Positions 24,824-35,838 of a stretch of 64,000 nt of DNA are shown piece by piece (the stretch's first letter is position 1; each line of letters starts with the position of its first letter). Made by a program: the position numbers and the translations under genes. The stretch lies in assembly GCF_030272615.1 (NCBI RefSeq), contig NC_081412.1, positions 685,262,583-685,326,582 on the forward strand, in the 5' to 3' direction. The notes beneath the pieces were generated by a model. That model was not told the DNA's origin. It made no database searches and saw only the letters and a list, made by a program, of their open reading frames with translations. Origin of the DNA: Cryptomeria japonica. Its lineage: Eukaryota; Streptophyta; Pinopsida; Cupressales; Cupressaceae.

Positions 24824-27800
24824 TTACCGAAGATTAACAAATTTGAAATTTTCCGGATAAAACTTCTCCAATAGCTCAAGATAAGTATCCCAACCAGTTT
24901 TGAAAGTGTCGGAAATAGATACAAGTCCATTTAGTATATGTGCAAATGACTCTTTCTCACTTATCTTTGACGGTGTGGGCTTTCCAACTATATCCATGCA
25001 TTCCTTCTTATGTACACTGAGTGAATCCAACCGGGGACTCACTAAGCCTCTCAGACTTCTGGCTCTTCCTATGATTTTGTCTTTTTCCTTCTCAAGAATA
25101 GAAATTTGGACTTCCAAAATCAAAATTTGACCATCAATGGATGTAGTCAATGAAGTCAATCCATCAAAAGAATTATCTATATTTGCAATTTTCTCTTGAA
25201 ATTCCTTTATCTTCTTATCCACATTAACTGTAAGTGCATCTGTGTTACAACATAACCTATATATATTTGTACACTGCTTCAAAGAATTATCTATCAGTTT
25301 CAGTTTTTCATCAATCTTCTTCTTCTCAGATTCAATCACTTGATCAAATGCAACTCTTTTAGCTTGTGTGAATATCTCCAGTGCTTGTCAGTTTGAAATC
25401 TGCTGCAAGGATTGAAAATCCTTTGAAATGTCCTCAGTAATTGTCTTAAGCTTGTCGGATGGGCTCGCTGCATTGTCAATCTTGCAATCTGGGACTAGTC
25501 TATGTAAAACAGTGATTGGCTGATCCATAATCCCTTTATCTATAGATCCCTCCTTCATTAATTTATGTGCAACCATCATCACGAGTTCAGTAGGACTCAT
25601 CGTTGTTATGTTTTTCTTTACAACCTACGAGGTGTCAATTGACAACAATGATAGACCTGCTATCGGTTCCTTGTCAGATTCCCTTTTCTTCTCCTCTGAT
25701 GATTTATCCTTTATAGCTTCCTCACTTGCACCGGTGGCTTCGCCACTTGGTGCAGTCTCTGTAACTATTGGTTCCTCTATAGGAACTATAACCTCAACCT
25801 ATACATTTGCATCTGGTGGACTGTTATCCTCAATATTAGTATCTTGTACATCATCAACCTTTTTGCTCTCTATATTTGCAAGTGTCTCAACATCTGTCTG
25901 TACATTTGTATCTATCGTGGGCTTGATTTCCACTATCTTAATGTTCTTCAAAATTGAGGGTGAAGTACCCATAATACCCTTTCCCTTTCCTTCAACCGAG
26001 GTGTCTGTAGTGTCTGTCTTTGATTCTGGTGAAGTAAAGAAACCTCTATTCTCTCCTAAGAACTTAACCCATGCCTTTTGAGTCTCCTTTATTATCTCAT
26101 TTACCCTTCCTAGCATCAGACTGGTTATTCTATGTTTTCTATTAAAGACTTTTCTATCTGTCACCTCAAGTGTCCTTTCCATTTCCTCTGGAGCAATAGT
26201 AACACAAACATATAACAGCTCTTGTATTTTAATATGCTTTTCTTCTTGTATTGTTGATATCCTCCTAGCATCTAACGTATCATACAGTTATGCCAGTATT
26301 TGGTTTTCAATTTCTATCAAGGATTTCTTATAAATATCTAAATATAACAAAACTGCCTCCTCTATCTCTCTTTGTTCAACATTATCTAATCAATCATAGT
26401 TAAATTATACATTCTTTAACATGCCATCCTTAGTGATTTCATCTACTAACTCTGCACAAGTTTTTGGTCGAATTATAGTTATATTACCAGATTGAATTGC
26501 CAGATTGATGTCATTCTTCTTCTTCCTTCTTATAGTACCAGATGGAGCTGAAGGTGTTGCCTTTGGTGCTTGCTTATGTGCCGGTATTTTGAATGTAACC
26601 TTCCAGACCGGTTTCTTTTTAGCTTCTACATTTGTTTCCTCTATTTTCTTCCTTACAACCCTCTTGAATGCCAGGGATGTGTCATCCTTGGATTCAGACT
26701 CTGTTGTAATAGGCTCAATGTGCACTTCTGGATCCTTCATTTTCCTGGCTTTCTCCAGGACAACATCAATTAATGCTTTAATGTCCTGTAAAACCTTCTC
26801 AAAAAATTTGCTAGCCTTCTCTTCTCGCTTCTCTCTTTTCTTCCGGTTGAATTTTGTTTCAACCTCTTGTGTTTTTTGTTTTGTAGTACCACAGTGCTTT
26901 TCTGCCTCATCAACAAGTCCATCAATCAATATTTTTGCATAAGCATCAAAGTTTTGTGCATCAAATTCATAGCCCATTTCCTCAATCCAAATCTTTTGGG
27001 GCTTAACTGCTTCTATAAGTGTTTCATATTTCTTCACCATGAAGCATATGTTAGTTGAATATTTTTCAACAATATGCTTAGGAACCCTTTCCCTAGACTT
27101 CATAGATTTATGGAATCCCTTAAAATATCCCCATACTTTATCATCTCTCTGACTACCTAAAGTAGCAATTGACTGTTTCAATTGTCTCCCTACCGAGATA
27201 TCAAATGCCCATTGCCTTTTACCAAAACCAAGAGTGTCATTCATGAAAAATAACATTAAGCAGACAATTGAGTTGCCATACCGGAAAGTTCATTTCTTTT
27301 CACCTTTAATCTTTCCTAGGTTTATTAATAACTCATCTAACATCCAACCGCATAGATCCAATTTCTCATTTTCTCTCATCATCTTCTATGTTGTAAAAAT
27401 GCAGGAACTGGAAACAGAATTCAGTTGATTTGACTGAGTTACCTTATACCCGATGATCATGCTACCGATTATGATGTATGTGTAGGTAATAGTTCTTATT
27501 CTCATAGATTGCTTGTTAGATGTCATGTTGGTGATTTTATTGACATAATCATTTGAAACCTGCTTATCTAGACATTGCCCAACCTGTGGTAAACCAGTGA
27601 TTGCCCTGATGGCTTCCTTGGTGATCTTGTAAGGTCTATCTAACAAAATAAATTCTCCATGTACTCTGGTCAAAACATACCTAATTATTTCATCTTCAAA
27701 TTTTAGAATGTCCATAATGCCGGTAAACCCTAAGTCTTCAATGTTCTTATATGTCGGTTTGATCTTTCCAAATTATCTCATCAGCTCACTCATGTAAATT

Positions 27801-28138
27801 CCCTTTATTTCAGATGTCCCCAAATCCTCGATGTGACAATGTATGTATGCCCTAACATCTTCGACATAAACAACTCCCTCTCGAACATGCAAAAATTTTC
27901 CAACCGAATCTTCCAGGGTAGCCACATGCGGATACCACTTGAAAATTGGCATGGGGCGGTCCTTGACCTCTACTATAGTCAGGTTTGCAACAAAGATTGG
28001 AATAGATGATGATCCCACTTCCATGTTTAGGGATAAATGCCTGATGATCACTTCCAGTGAAAACCTTAACAAATTCTTCCAGTCGCCGCTGAAATCGCTC
28101 AAGAAGATATCTGATTGTTCTGAATTGCCTTTGATCAC
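24824..28138 (-). pseudogene. Element A ORF2: ~1,100-codon novel protein, decayed
   Basis: Six open stretches (ending at 27773, 27386, 26405, 25799, 25388 and 24824) all lie in one frame. About nine nonsense codons, and no frameshift, separate a 1,104-residue reading. The first ATG in the open frame is at 28024; upstream is only GTG, so the true start is uncertain. Residues ~140-260 carry RPYKITKEAIRAITGLPQVG, the same pattern as the decayed ORF at 13252. Next come a Trp/Phe-rich part (residues ~295-400), a Lys/Glu-rich coiled coil (~425-480), a basic Pro-rich stretch with IRRKKKND, acidic low-complexity sequence, and a C-terminal coiled coil (~935-1104). No enzymatic motif is visible. A structural or nucleic-acid-binding role is possible but unproven. 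Its size and single frame argue that it was a real product of the element. Confidence 0.75.
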
Positions 28139-28394
28139 TCAAAGTCACTCTTAATCACAATAAATCACTTTGAATGCAAGGTGACCAATAATGGAGTGAA
28201 TTTAACCTTTTATCCTCCAAGAAAAACCCTAATCTTTCATTGGCATCAATGACTGCCAGTGAAAGATACCAGATTTTGAACAGAACATCTCCATGTCAGA
28301 TAAGTATCTCCAATGTCTGGAACATCTTCCAGAACCTCTTCCCAGGGCATATGTAGCATCTCCATGAATTTTTCCTACCCCTAAACCATCTACC

Positions 28395-29147
28395 TTAGTT
28401 ACTCGATGAGCTACCTGTTGGTGCAGGAGCAACCTCCTCTGCTGAATAAGTAACCGATGCATTCTCATCTATTGATTGTTCTTCAGTCTTCCTGACCCAT
28501 CTCTAAGTATGATCTTGTCGGATTTCACTAAGCTTCTCTTTCCCTTTCTCATCGGATCCTTCATTGCCAATTCTACAGAATTTAGCAATATGTCCAACCT
28601 CATTACATGCATAACATGTAACATTGTTCTTTTGAATTGCTTTGCTAAAACCGGTATAATTACTTGACCTGCATTGATTAGCCATATGTCCAAATTTTCC
28701 ACATGCATAGTATTTAACATTATTTTTTAAATCTTTTGTCTTATGACCATATTTATTGCATTTAGAACATTTACCGAGAGTAGAATCAGGATTCTGATTT
28801 GCTCCATTTCTACATTGCCTAACCATGTGACCAAATTTATTGCAAACAAAACATCTACCATTAAATTTATAAGCATTGAATTGCCTTATTGGTGCCTTGT
28901 GGTTTTAATCTTCATTAGTATTACCGAAACTCTGTCCTTGCTCAAATCCAAGTCTACTAGAATCTCCAATCTGTCTTTGTCTCTTCAGCAACTCATCTTG
29001 TTGTGCTGAACTAATCTTGAATTTTTCTTTATACTCACTTGCAGTAGTTAGATTTTCTCTAAAAATTATCATTTGTCTCTCAAGATCTTGTTCATTATTT
29101 TGGGATTGTACTAAATCATTTCTTAACATATCATTCTCATGAACCAA
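28395..29147 (-). pseudogene. Element A ORF1: coiled coil plus four CCHC zinc knuckles (gag-like)
   Basis: A single 251-codon frame with two internal stops (28902 and 28503). Residues 1-80 are a Gln/Glu/Arg-rich coiled coil. Four zinc-knuckle units follow: CFVCNKFGHMVRQC (intact), CSKCNKYGHKTKD (last Cys now Asp), YYACGKFGHMANQC (first Cys now Tyr) and CYACNEVGHIAKFC (intact). The end is Ser/Thr/Ala-rich. Tandem CCHC knuckles are typical of retroelement nucleocapsids that bind the RNA genome. Four in a row is more than the single knuckle usual for Copia gag. It sits between the primer site and ORF2, as a gag should. Confidence 0.8.
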
Positions 29148-29281
29148 CCTACCACCTTCTTCAAATTTGATCTTTAGGGATACAACAAGATTTTCTTCCT
29201 TTTTCTTTCATTCGTCAATCGCTTTAGACATTCTCATAGTTATAGCTTGCATTTCATTTCTCATAACCATGTTCTCCTAAC

Positions 29282-29527
29282 TCAACTTATAACATTGTTC
29301 CTTAAGTGCATATTTCTCTTCATCATCCTTATTTTGCAAAGTTGCTTCCTCCTAGCCTGAACAGATGATAGCCTCTCATGTAGGACAAGAATGAATTCCT
29401 TAGTAGAATTTAATTCATCTTGTAACTTCAAGCTCTTCAACCTTTCAACATCGTAATCTTCAAGTGCCATCTCAAGTTGCTTCTCCAAGCCCATGTCCAT
29501 GGATTTCGGATCCAAGATCCTCCTCAA
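29282..29527 (-). pseudogene. Element A 5' coiled-coil frame (probable N-terminus of gag-like ORF1)
   Basis: An 81-codon frame just downstream of the primer site. It contains SMDMGLEKQLEMALEDYDVE and DELNSTKEFILVLHERL, strongly heptad-like. It lies in a different frame from 28395-29147, so a frameshift between about 29150 and 29280 separates them if they were once one protein. No other domain is visible. Confidence 0.5.
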
Positions 29528-29553
29528 GCTGTTAAACTTCCTCCAGGGTACAA

Positions 29554-29568
29554 GGCTCTATTACCAAT
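29554..29568 (-). promoter_or_regulatory. Element A primer-binding site (degenerate)
   Basis: Minus strand ATTGGTAATAGAGCC directly follows the 5' LTR end. It differs by two bases from the TTGGTATCAGAGCC initiator-Met-tRNA site used by the Copia elements in this window. Confidence 0.75.
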
Positions 29569-30488
29569 TGTTGGAATCTAATAACACAGAGAGGGGAGGT
29601 TGAATCAGTGTTATACCGGGAAGTCCAGTTTTAACCTTATTAAAACATGCATACACCAACCGATATACCGATACATACAGAATTGAAAGAAATAAAGCAA
29701 CCAATAAGCCAATCACATAAATGAGAACCATAACACACAAAATTATACGTGGAAAACCTCAAAGAGGAAAAACCATGGTGGGATTTGTGACCCACAATAT
29801 CAATCCACTGGCCATATGAAGAGATATTATAAAATATAAGGGGTCTGCACTTGCAGGAAGGCTTACAGCCTAGAGCACACTACTCAATCAAAAAAGGAGC
29901 CTCATTGACTATGTATAAATCCAAACTACAATATGGAGAAGTATTGAACTGCAAAAGATAACATCTTCTATGCCAAAAATATAGTTCCAGTTTAAGCTCT
30001 GTTTGTTCCGGTCTGAAACTCTAAACCCTTTACTGAAATAACCCTTATATAAATATCCTCACATACATAATCTCTCTGATATATTTCACATCATATCACA
30101 TCCACATAGCCATAATCTCCTATATCAAAAATGATCTAATCCAACTAACCTATATACCCTATACAACTTATCATGCCTTATGTCGGCATACAAAGATTAT
30201 TACAATATCAAGTTACATGTCGGCCAAATAATATAAATACATGAATATCAAAAACAATTGCTGATGTCGGATCCAAGGGATGTTGGCCTCCAATACCTAT
30301 AACCTTATTCTTAACCATGTCGGCCTGCATTGTCGGTAACCAAAGAAATCCTTCTATCATGTTGATGTAGTGTCTGTGAAGTTCCTGTTGGTACACAACT
30401 GAACCAAAACATGAAGCTAGAACAAAATATCATGTTGCCATCAATGACAACATAGTGAAACCAACCAACTGAGTGTCAATTGCCAATA
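29569..30488 (-). repeat. Element A 5' LTR
   Basis: About 920 bp, aligning with 23649-24576 in the same orientation. On the plus strand it starts TGTTGGAATC; its other end has decayed (GCCAATA where the partner has GCCAACA). It keeps the two-arm stem-loop near 29747-29777 with arms CCTC and GAGG. Confidence 0.88.
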
Positions 30489-30821
30489 ATGCCAAGCAAC
30501 TTCCTTCAATAAGATGAAGTATAGGCTTTATCCTATGGTTGGTAAATAGTTAGTTAAGAGATACTACAAGTGCAAAACAATAGATCCCCTCATATAAGTG
30601 TGGTTTCCATGCTTTAATCACCCATGTGGGAGTTTGTTATAGTCATATTGACTTATTAAAAAAATTTAATTAATTTGCCAGTGGTGGAATGAGTAAGATA
30701 CTCTCTAGGTTAGAGTTTCTTGCTAGAGTTGAGTTTTCTCAAAGTCAAAATTATTGTGAATAATTTTGTGTGCTTACATTATTGTTTACTACATTAAAAA
30801 TATAAATTTTTGTTTACATCA
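30489..30821 (-). other. Left flank of the level-0 Copia relic split by the LARD
   Basis: If the LARD and one copy of the duplicated target bases are removed, the minus-strand reading of 44306 onward (LPPSKKIIG) continues into this stretch as GCK, as expected in a Copia reverse transcriptase start. After that the sequence is not recognisably coding, so the relic was already deleted or scrambled here. Confidence 0.5.
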
Positions 30822-32465
30822 TGTAGACACCTAAAAGTTGCACACCGAATTAAGTGAATTTTATTCATTTAATTATCGTTAATTCGCCTATTGATTAAAT
30901 CTACATTTAATTAATATCCCCTTTTCTTCTATTTTGACCATTAATCAAATTATGGATTTGATTAATATTCCCCTTCTTATGTCTAAGCCATTTAATTAAA
31001 TTCACATTTAATTAAATACCCCCCTCTAGCCATTTTAATTAAATTCACATTTAATTAAAAATCTCCATTTATCCCCTTTCCCCTTTTAATTAAATCCACA
31101 TTTAATTAAAACCCCCTTTGCAAATAAATAAATCAAAATTTATTTGAAAATACCCCCACTTGCAAAATTCAAAATTCACATTTAAATAAATCAATATTTA
31201 CTTAAATCTATCAAATGCTAGTTGCAACCAATAATTAAAATAAATCAATTTTATTTTAATTAAATCCTAAAAATCCTCCCACTTGCCTCCTAATCATCCT
31301 TCTAGAAACCTCCTAATCCTATCCTAATCTTGTCCTTTCCCTAAATTTGAGGAGGTCACTTCTCAAGTTTGGAAGAAATTCTTCTAAATGCATTGAAGAC
31401 TTTATTTCTTTAACAAGTTAACTTGTTGAGTTCCCCAAATTTGGAAGGACTCCTACAAATTTGTCCCTCAAAGTTCTTTTAACCATTAATGGTTAATTCA
31501 ACCTCCCCTCATGGTTAGATACTTTCTCTCTAACTTAAACCTCATCTAACCCAAGGGTCTTATCAAGCACTCGTGGCTTTGACCTTGGTTATCCTATTAA
31601 CCCTTGCAAAACAGTTTACCCTTTGGGTAAAGGCTTTATCCATTGGTTATCCACTAACCCAAGCATAACCTTACCTCCTAAGGTAACCACCATGTCTCCT
31701 CAGGAATTTAATGCCTCTTACATCTCCTCTCAAGCCCTCTCAAGGTGATATATGTCAACTAAAGGTTGGTTTGAATCCCTCACATGGATTGATAACTTTC
31801 AATCTTAGCCCTTGTTGAGATTACTCAATCTCAACCATCCATTCCTCTATTTGCCTATAAATAGAGCCCATCCCTTCTTCAATTAATCCAATCTTTTTGT
31901 GCATATAAATTTTAGTGATTTTGCAGGTTAAGGAGCTCATTCAAGTCATCTTCAAGCATTAGCATTAGCATTGGCATTAGCATTAGCATTAGCATTAGTA
32001 TTAGCAGTATAACATTTAGCATTTGCATCATGTTTTAGGACATCATCTAGTTTAAATGCATATCATTTCATAGCTTAATTAACTCATCTAGTATCATTTA
32101 ATATTCAATTTGGAATCAATCTATTTTCATTATCTTCATCATCTTGAGCATTTAGTCTTGCATCTTGCATCCTAGCTCTCAGCCATCATCTTAGAATTCA
32201 CTAGGATCTTAGTTGCATCCATTTTGAGTCTAGAATCATTTAAATCTCATTCTCTACGTTGTCATCCAAGAGATCAAGTGTTATTCCAAGTGAGGGCAAC
32301 CTTGAATCTTAAGGATCTTTAGAGATAAAAAAGCATGGAACGATTTTAAGGAGTTTAGATTCACTAACTTGTTTTATTGATTTCTAACCTCTAATGGAAG
32401 GTTCCATGTGCGTGTTTGAGTTTTTTTCCTTGCAATGCAAGTTGATCCCACATTTCCTGCACACA
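30822..32465 (+). repeat. LARD left LTR
   Basis: 1,644 bp, with alternating CATTTAATTAAA-type blocks near the start and an AGCATT hexanucleotide tract at 31955-32004. That tract has about twice as many units as the equivalent in the right LTR (43825-43849). Ends with GTTGATCCCACATTTC then GCACACA. Confidence 0.9.
31856..31863 (+). promoter_or_regulatory. TATA box in LARD left LTR
   Basis: CTATAAATAG context, conserved at 43726-43733 in the right LTR, and well placed to start transcription toward the interior. Confidence 0.7.
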
Positions 32466-32469
32466 TCTT

Positions 32470-32480
32470 TAGCGCCCACC
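32470..32480 (+). promoter_or_regulatory. Probable LARD primer-binding site
   Basis: TAGCGCCCACC five bases after the left LTR resembles the GCGCC-type tRNA primer sites of plant Gypsy elements rather than the Met-tRNA site of the Copia elements nearby. This suggests Gypsy parentage. Confidence 0.5.
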
Positions 32481-32578
32481 ATGGCTAGACCCCTGAAAAT
32501 CTCAATTTTTTTAACATTTTTTCGCAAGTTCACGCCCAAAAAATTTTTAACTGTAGTTTAGCACATACAACATCTGTT

Positions 32579-32773
32579 AAAGCACATTTGATCATTCTTA
32601 TAGCGCATTTAACTAATCTTTTGTCACATTTAACAATTCTTTTAGCGCATTTGACTAATCTTTTAGCACATTTGATAGATATTTTAGCACATTTGATAGA
32701 TATTTTAGCACATTTGATAGATACTTTAGTGTATTTGACAATTATTTTAGTGCATATGTTAATTTTCGTTGCA
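32579..32773 (+). repeat. 21-bp tandem array in LARD interior
   Basis: About nine units of the form AGCACATTTGATAGATATTTT with drift between units. Because 21 is a multiple of 3, it reads as a leucine-rich heptad repeat (LLAHLTN-like), but the composition looks like tandem duplication rather than a selected protein. Confidence 0.85.
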
Positions 32774-33558
32774 CATATGAAGTGGCGCCTATGTTCTTAG
32801 TTTTGGCGCATTTGAAATAGAGTACACAATTTGTAATCAATTCTTGAAATTAGGCTTGTGGAAGGAAAATATATATGAAATATAGCATTTAAGTATAAGT
32901 ACCTTAAGTTATATTCCATATATATTGTCAGGATGTTTTAGAGGGGTTTCGGACCTCTAGGAGTTATAATGCAAAATCTAGTTTTTGGAAGATCCTCCAA
33001 ATTTCAGAATTAGTCAAATTTCAAGGCATTTCAGGATCAGGAGTGAAAAATTTGTAACCAAGATCTGAAATTAGGCTTGTGGAAGCCCACCTAAGGTTTT
33101 GGATTTTCACTAACTTCTTTCTTTGCAGGTTTCTAACAGCTTCTTGCAAATTTGAAGGAGTTAAGTTAGAATTTAGTTATTTTTTTTCTAGCTTTTTCAA
33201 AGTTGGTTTAAAAGAACTCATATTTCCTTTTGGGTAAAAAGAACTTCATTTTTCAATTTGGTGTTCTAAAAAGTACCTCACTTGTACTGGGGCTCTAAAA
33301 AGAATCACATTTGCAAGGTAAAAAGAACAACAAATCAAACATTTACTTTCTTGCAAAGATGGGATTCACACCTCAAATTTTGGGCTCTAAAAAGAACAAC
33401 AATCTTTCATTTTCTTGCAAAGGTAAAAAGCACAATCAATCTTATTTTTACAAGTTAAAAATAACAATCAACTTGTCCATTCTTACAAAGAAAGTTACTT
33501 TTTGCAATGATTTTCATTTTGTTGACCAGGATTTCCAATTCCTAATTTAGATAATCAT

Positions 33559-34562
33559 TTGCTATGTGGGACTAAAATAACACCATGCTTGTTATATAAA
33601 CATCTCCAAATAGAGGATAGATCACATTGCTTTGGAAGGATAAAAATAACACATGTATTACGTGTCTCAAAAGTGGTAGGTATATGCTCTCCCCTTAATT
33701 GGGTGACCAAAAAGCCAAACCCACTCTTTTATGCTTTCTTTACTTTCAAGCAATTAAATCCTTTAGAGGGCCTCCCTTCCCGAAGCCTTGAGGGGGCTAG
33801 TGAGAAGGGTATGACCCAAGTGAGTCAAATCAAGTTAGTCAAATCAAGTTTCCATATCAGGAGACTTTATCCATATCATTTGACGTGCTTTGTCATAGGG
33901 GCCTATCAAACAAACCCTCTATTCACCTTAGTAAGCTTGAGTATCCAAAATGAAGTATACATCAAGTCAACAACATCAACCTATTCAAACTGAAACTTCG
34001 TTCATTCATGTGACCATCCCTTGTCACTTGAAAAGAAGAAGATTATTCAAAGGAAATGAGTCTTAGCCTAAATCAAGATCAAGATATCATGGCTCTCCAA
34101 TCTAATCCCATTTTTTTATCAAGATCCCGCCTATCAATAATCTTATGATGATCCCCTGAGATTTTGGTATTCCATCCACGATGATCCCCTTTTACCTCAA
34201 GAGAAAAGTCCCATTCAACATCCACTCCTAAGAAAGAGCATGATATGTCTTGCATCTCCTTCAATAATATAATTCAAAATCATGAGAAAAGTACAAACTC
34301 ACATGATCCTACTCCAAGTCAAGATCAAGATCAAGGAATCCTTTTATCATCCAAATCCATTTTAGGTCCTTTCATTCCAAAGTCAAACTCTTCATCCTCC
34401 AAATCCATTTTAGGTCCTTTCATTCCAAAGTCAAACTCTCCATCCCTTCCATCCATCTTGGGTCCTTACCTCCCTCCATCCACCATTCCATCACCTCAAA
34501 CAATCCATAAGAAAGATCAACAAAGGCACACATCTTTGAACTTCTTTCAACCATCTATCTAA
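33559..34562 (+). pseudogene. Low-complexity ORF remnants in LARD interior
   Basis: Two open stretches (33559-33993 and 34245-34562) without any gag, protease or polymerase motif. The second has a 16-residue repeat, SSKSILGPFIPKSNS plus one, twice perfectly and once diverged, produced by a 48-bp DNA duplication (units at 34353 and 34401). Between them lie several stops. It may be the remains of a gag-position ORF, but nothing identifies it. Confidence 0.35.
34353..34448 (+). repeat. 48-bp tandem duplication
   Basis: AAATCCATTTTAGGTCC begins both units (34353 and 34401); they are almost identical. A third, diverged unit with CCATCTTGGGTCC follows. Confidence 0.85.
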
Positions 34563-35205
34563 ACATCTTTCCAGAACTATTCTTCCATCATTTCCTATTT
34601 TGGGTCCTTATGTCCCAAAATTCAATTTTCCTCCATCTCTTCATCACTTCTCGAGTTGTGGACCAACACTCATCTTGAATACATTTCTATCTATCCTCAC
34701 ACAAATTTTCAAACATTCTATCTATTATCCAACACCTCTTTTCTATCCTTTCATCCCTTTCATTCAATCCTTTGCATAAATTCATCATTTCTTAAATAGG
34801 CATTTATGTCATTTTGTCACATGCTTGCCCATGCTCGAATCTCATGTTCAGTCCTTTTCCTAGATATATATTCATGAAATGCTTCAAAATCTGAGTTTTT
34901 TTTTCTTTAACATTTAATTTTGGTTTGGATGCACACTCAATCCAAAAATGAACCACTTATTGTATCTTGGTACCGACATCTTTTGAATTTTTCCAGAGGT
35001 TCTAAGTGTGGGTTGGGTCTCTATCCTTGAAAAGTTCAAGAACACTTATTCGGGTGGTGCTAGATGTTGTGGCAATCTTACATATTGCCTTTTTTGCAAA
35101 TGGAAACCTCTATGCTTGGGGGTAAAGTTCATCCACTCTATTCTTCCTATCCATATCTCCCATTATCCTTCCTTCAATATCTATTACCCTATCTAAATTC
35201 ATCAT

Positions 35206-35415
35206 TATCTATGATCTTGCTTCACTTTATCCATGCCATCTATCCTATCTATTCATTGCTTCTATCATTTAGTGTTATCTATGATCTTGCTTCATTTTAT
35301 CCATACCATCTATCCTATCTGTGTATTGCTTCTATCATCCAATGCTATCTACAATATTGCTTCACTTTATCCATACCATATATCCTATCTATTCATTGCT
35401 TCCATCATCTAGTGC
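35206..35415 (+). repeat. 70-bp tandem array, three units
   Basis: Units begin at 35206, 35276 and 35346 with TATCTATGATCTTGC or a close variant. They share TTTATCCATACCAT and TCATTGCTTC blocks, with about 10% divergence between units. Confidence 0.9.
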
Positions 35416-35838
35416 TATCCATATCCTATCTCTATCCATATCCCATTTTCCATCCTTGATCTTGATCAAAACTATGGACAAAACACGATTTCAAAAATCT
35501 CTTGATGTGTCCTTTCATGTTCCATAATAAGCTACCTTCATCTTTCTCCTATCAATTTCCACCTCAACGGTACAGTCATCCATTCATAATATTCCTTGTC
35601 TTGCTATAGATTGTGGTAACCAAATACATCTTTCTTCTAATCCAAAAGGCTCCAAAAAATTAGAAATGTCTAAAAAACTCTTTTTTTAAAATCAATCAAA
35701 ATAAAAATTGAAAATCAAAGCATGAACGCATTGCCCATCCATCAAATTAGATCAACAATAGGAAAAATCTCATAGTCTGCAATCAAATTGATCACATGTC
35801 TTGTTAATCACTTCATCACTCAAAATCTATCAACATCA

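Larger units (their letters stand above)
23649..30488 (-). mobile_element. Element A: complete decayed LTR element without pol
   Basis: On the minus strand the order is: 5' LTR (29569-30488), a primer site related to the initiator Met-tRNA type, a coiled-coil frame, ORF1 with four zinc knuckles, a ~1,100-codon ORF2, a polypurine tract, and a 3' LTR (23649-24576). The LTRs are ~920 bp, begin TG and end CA on the coding strand, and differ by roughly 7% in the ~290 bp I compared. No reverse transcriptase, RNase H, integrase or DSG protease motif appears in any frame, so the element would depend on enzymes supplied in trans. A solo LTR of the same family lies at 52839-53752. A clean target-site duplication was not found (TAGCA against ATGCC). 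Confidence 0.85.

Noticed and set aside
23644-30493. Target-site duplication for element A
   Set aside because: Flanks TAGCA and ATGCC do not match; one LTR end has decayed, so the true boundary may be off by a few bases.
32588-32800. Leucine heptad-repeat protein
   Set aside because: It is the translation of a 21-bp DNA array with drift; no start context, flanking domain or conservation supports coding.
35206-35415. Repeat array as a CRISPR-like array
   Set aside because: Units are directly adjacent with no unique spacers, within a plant LTR element; simple tandem repeat.
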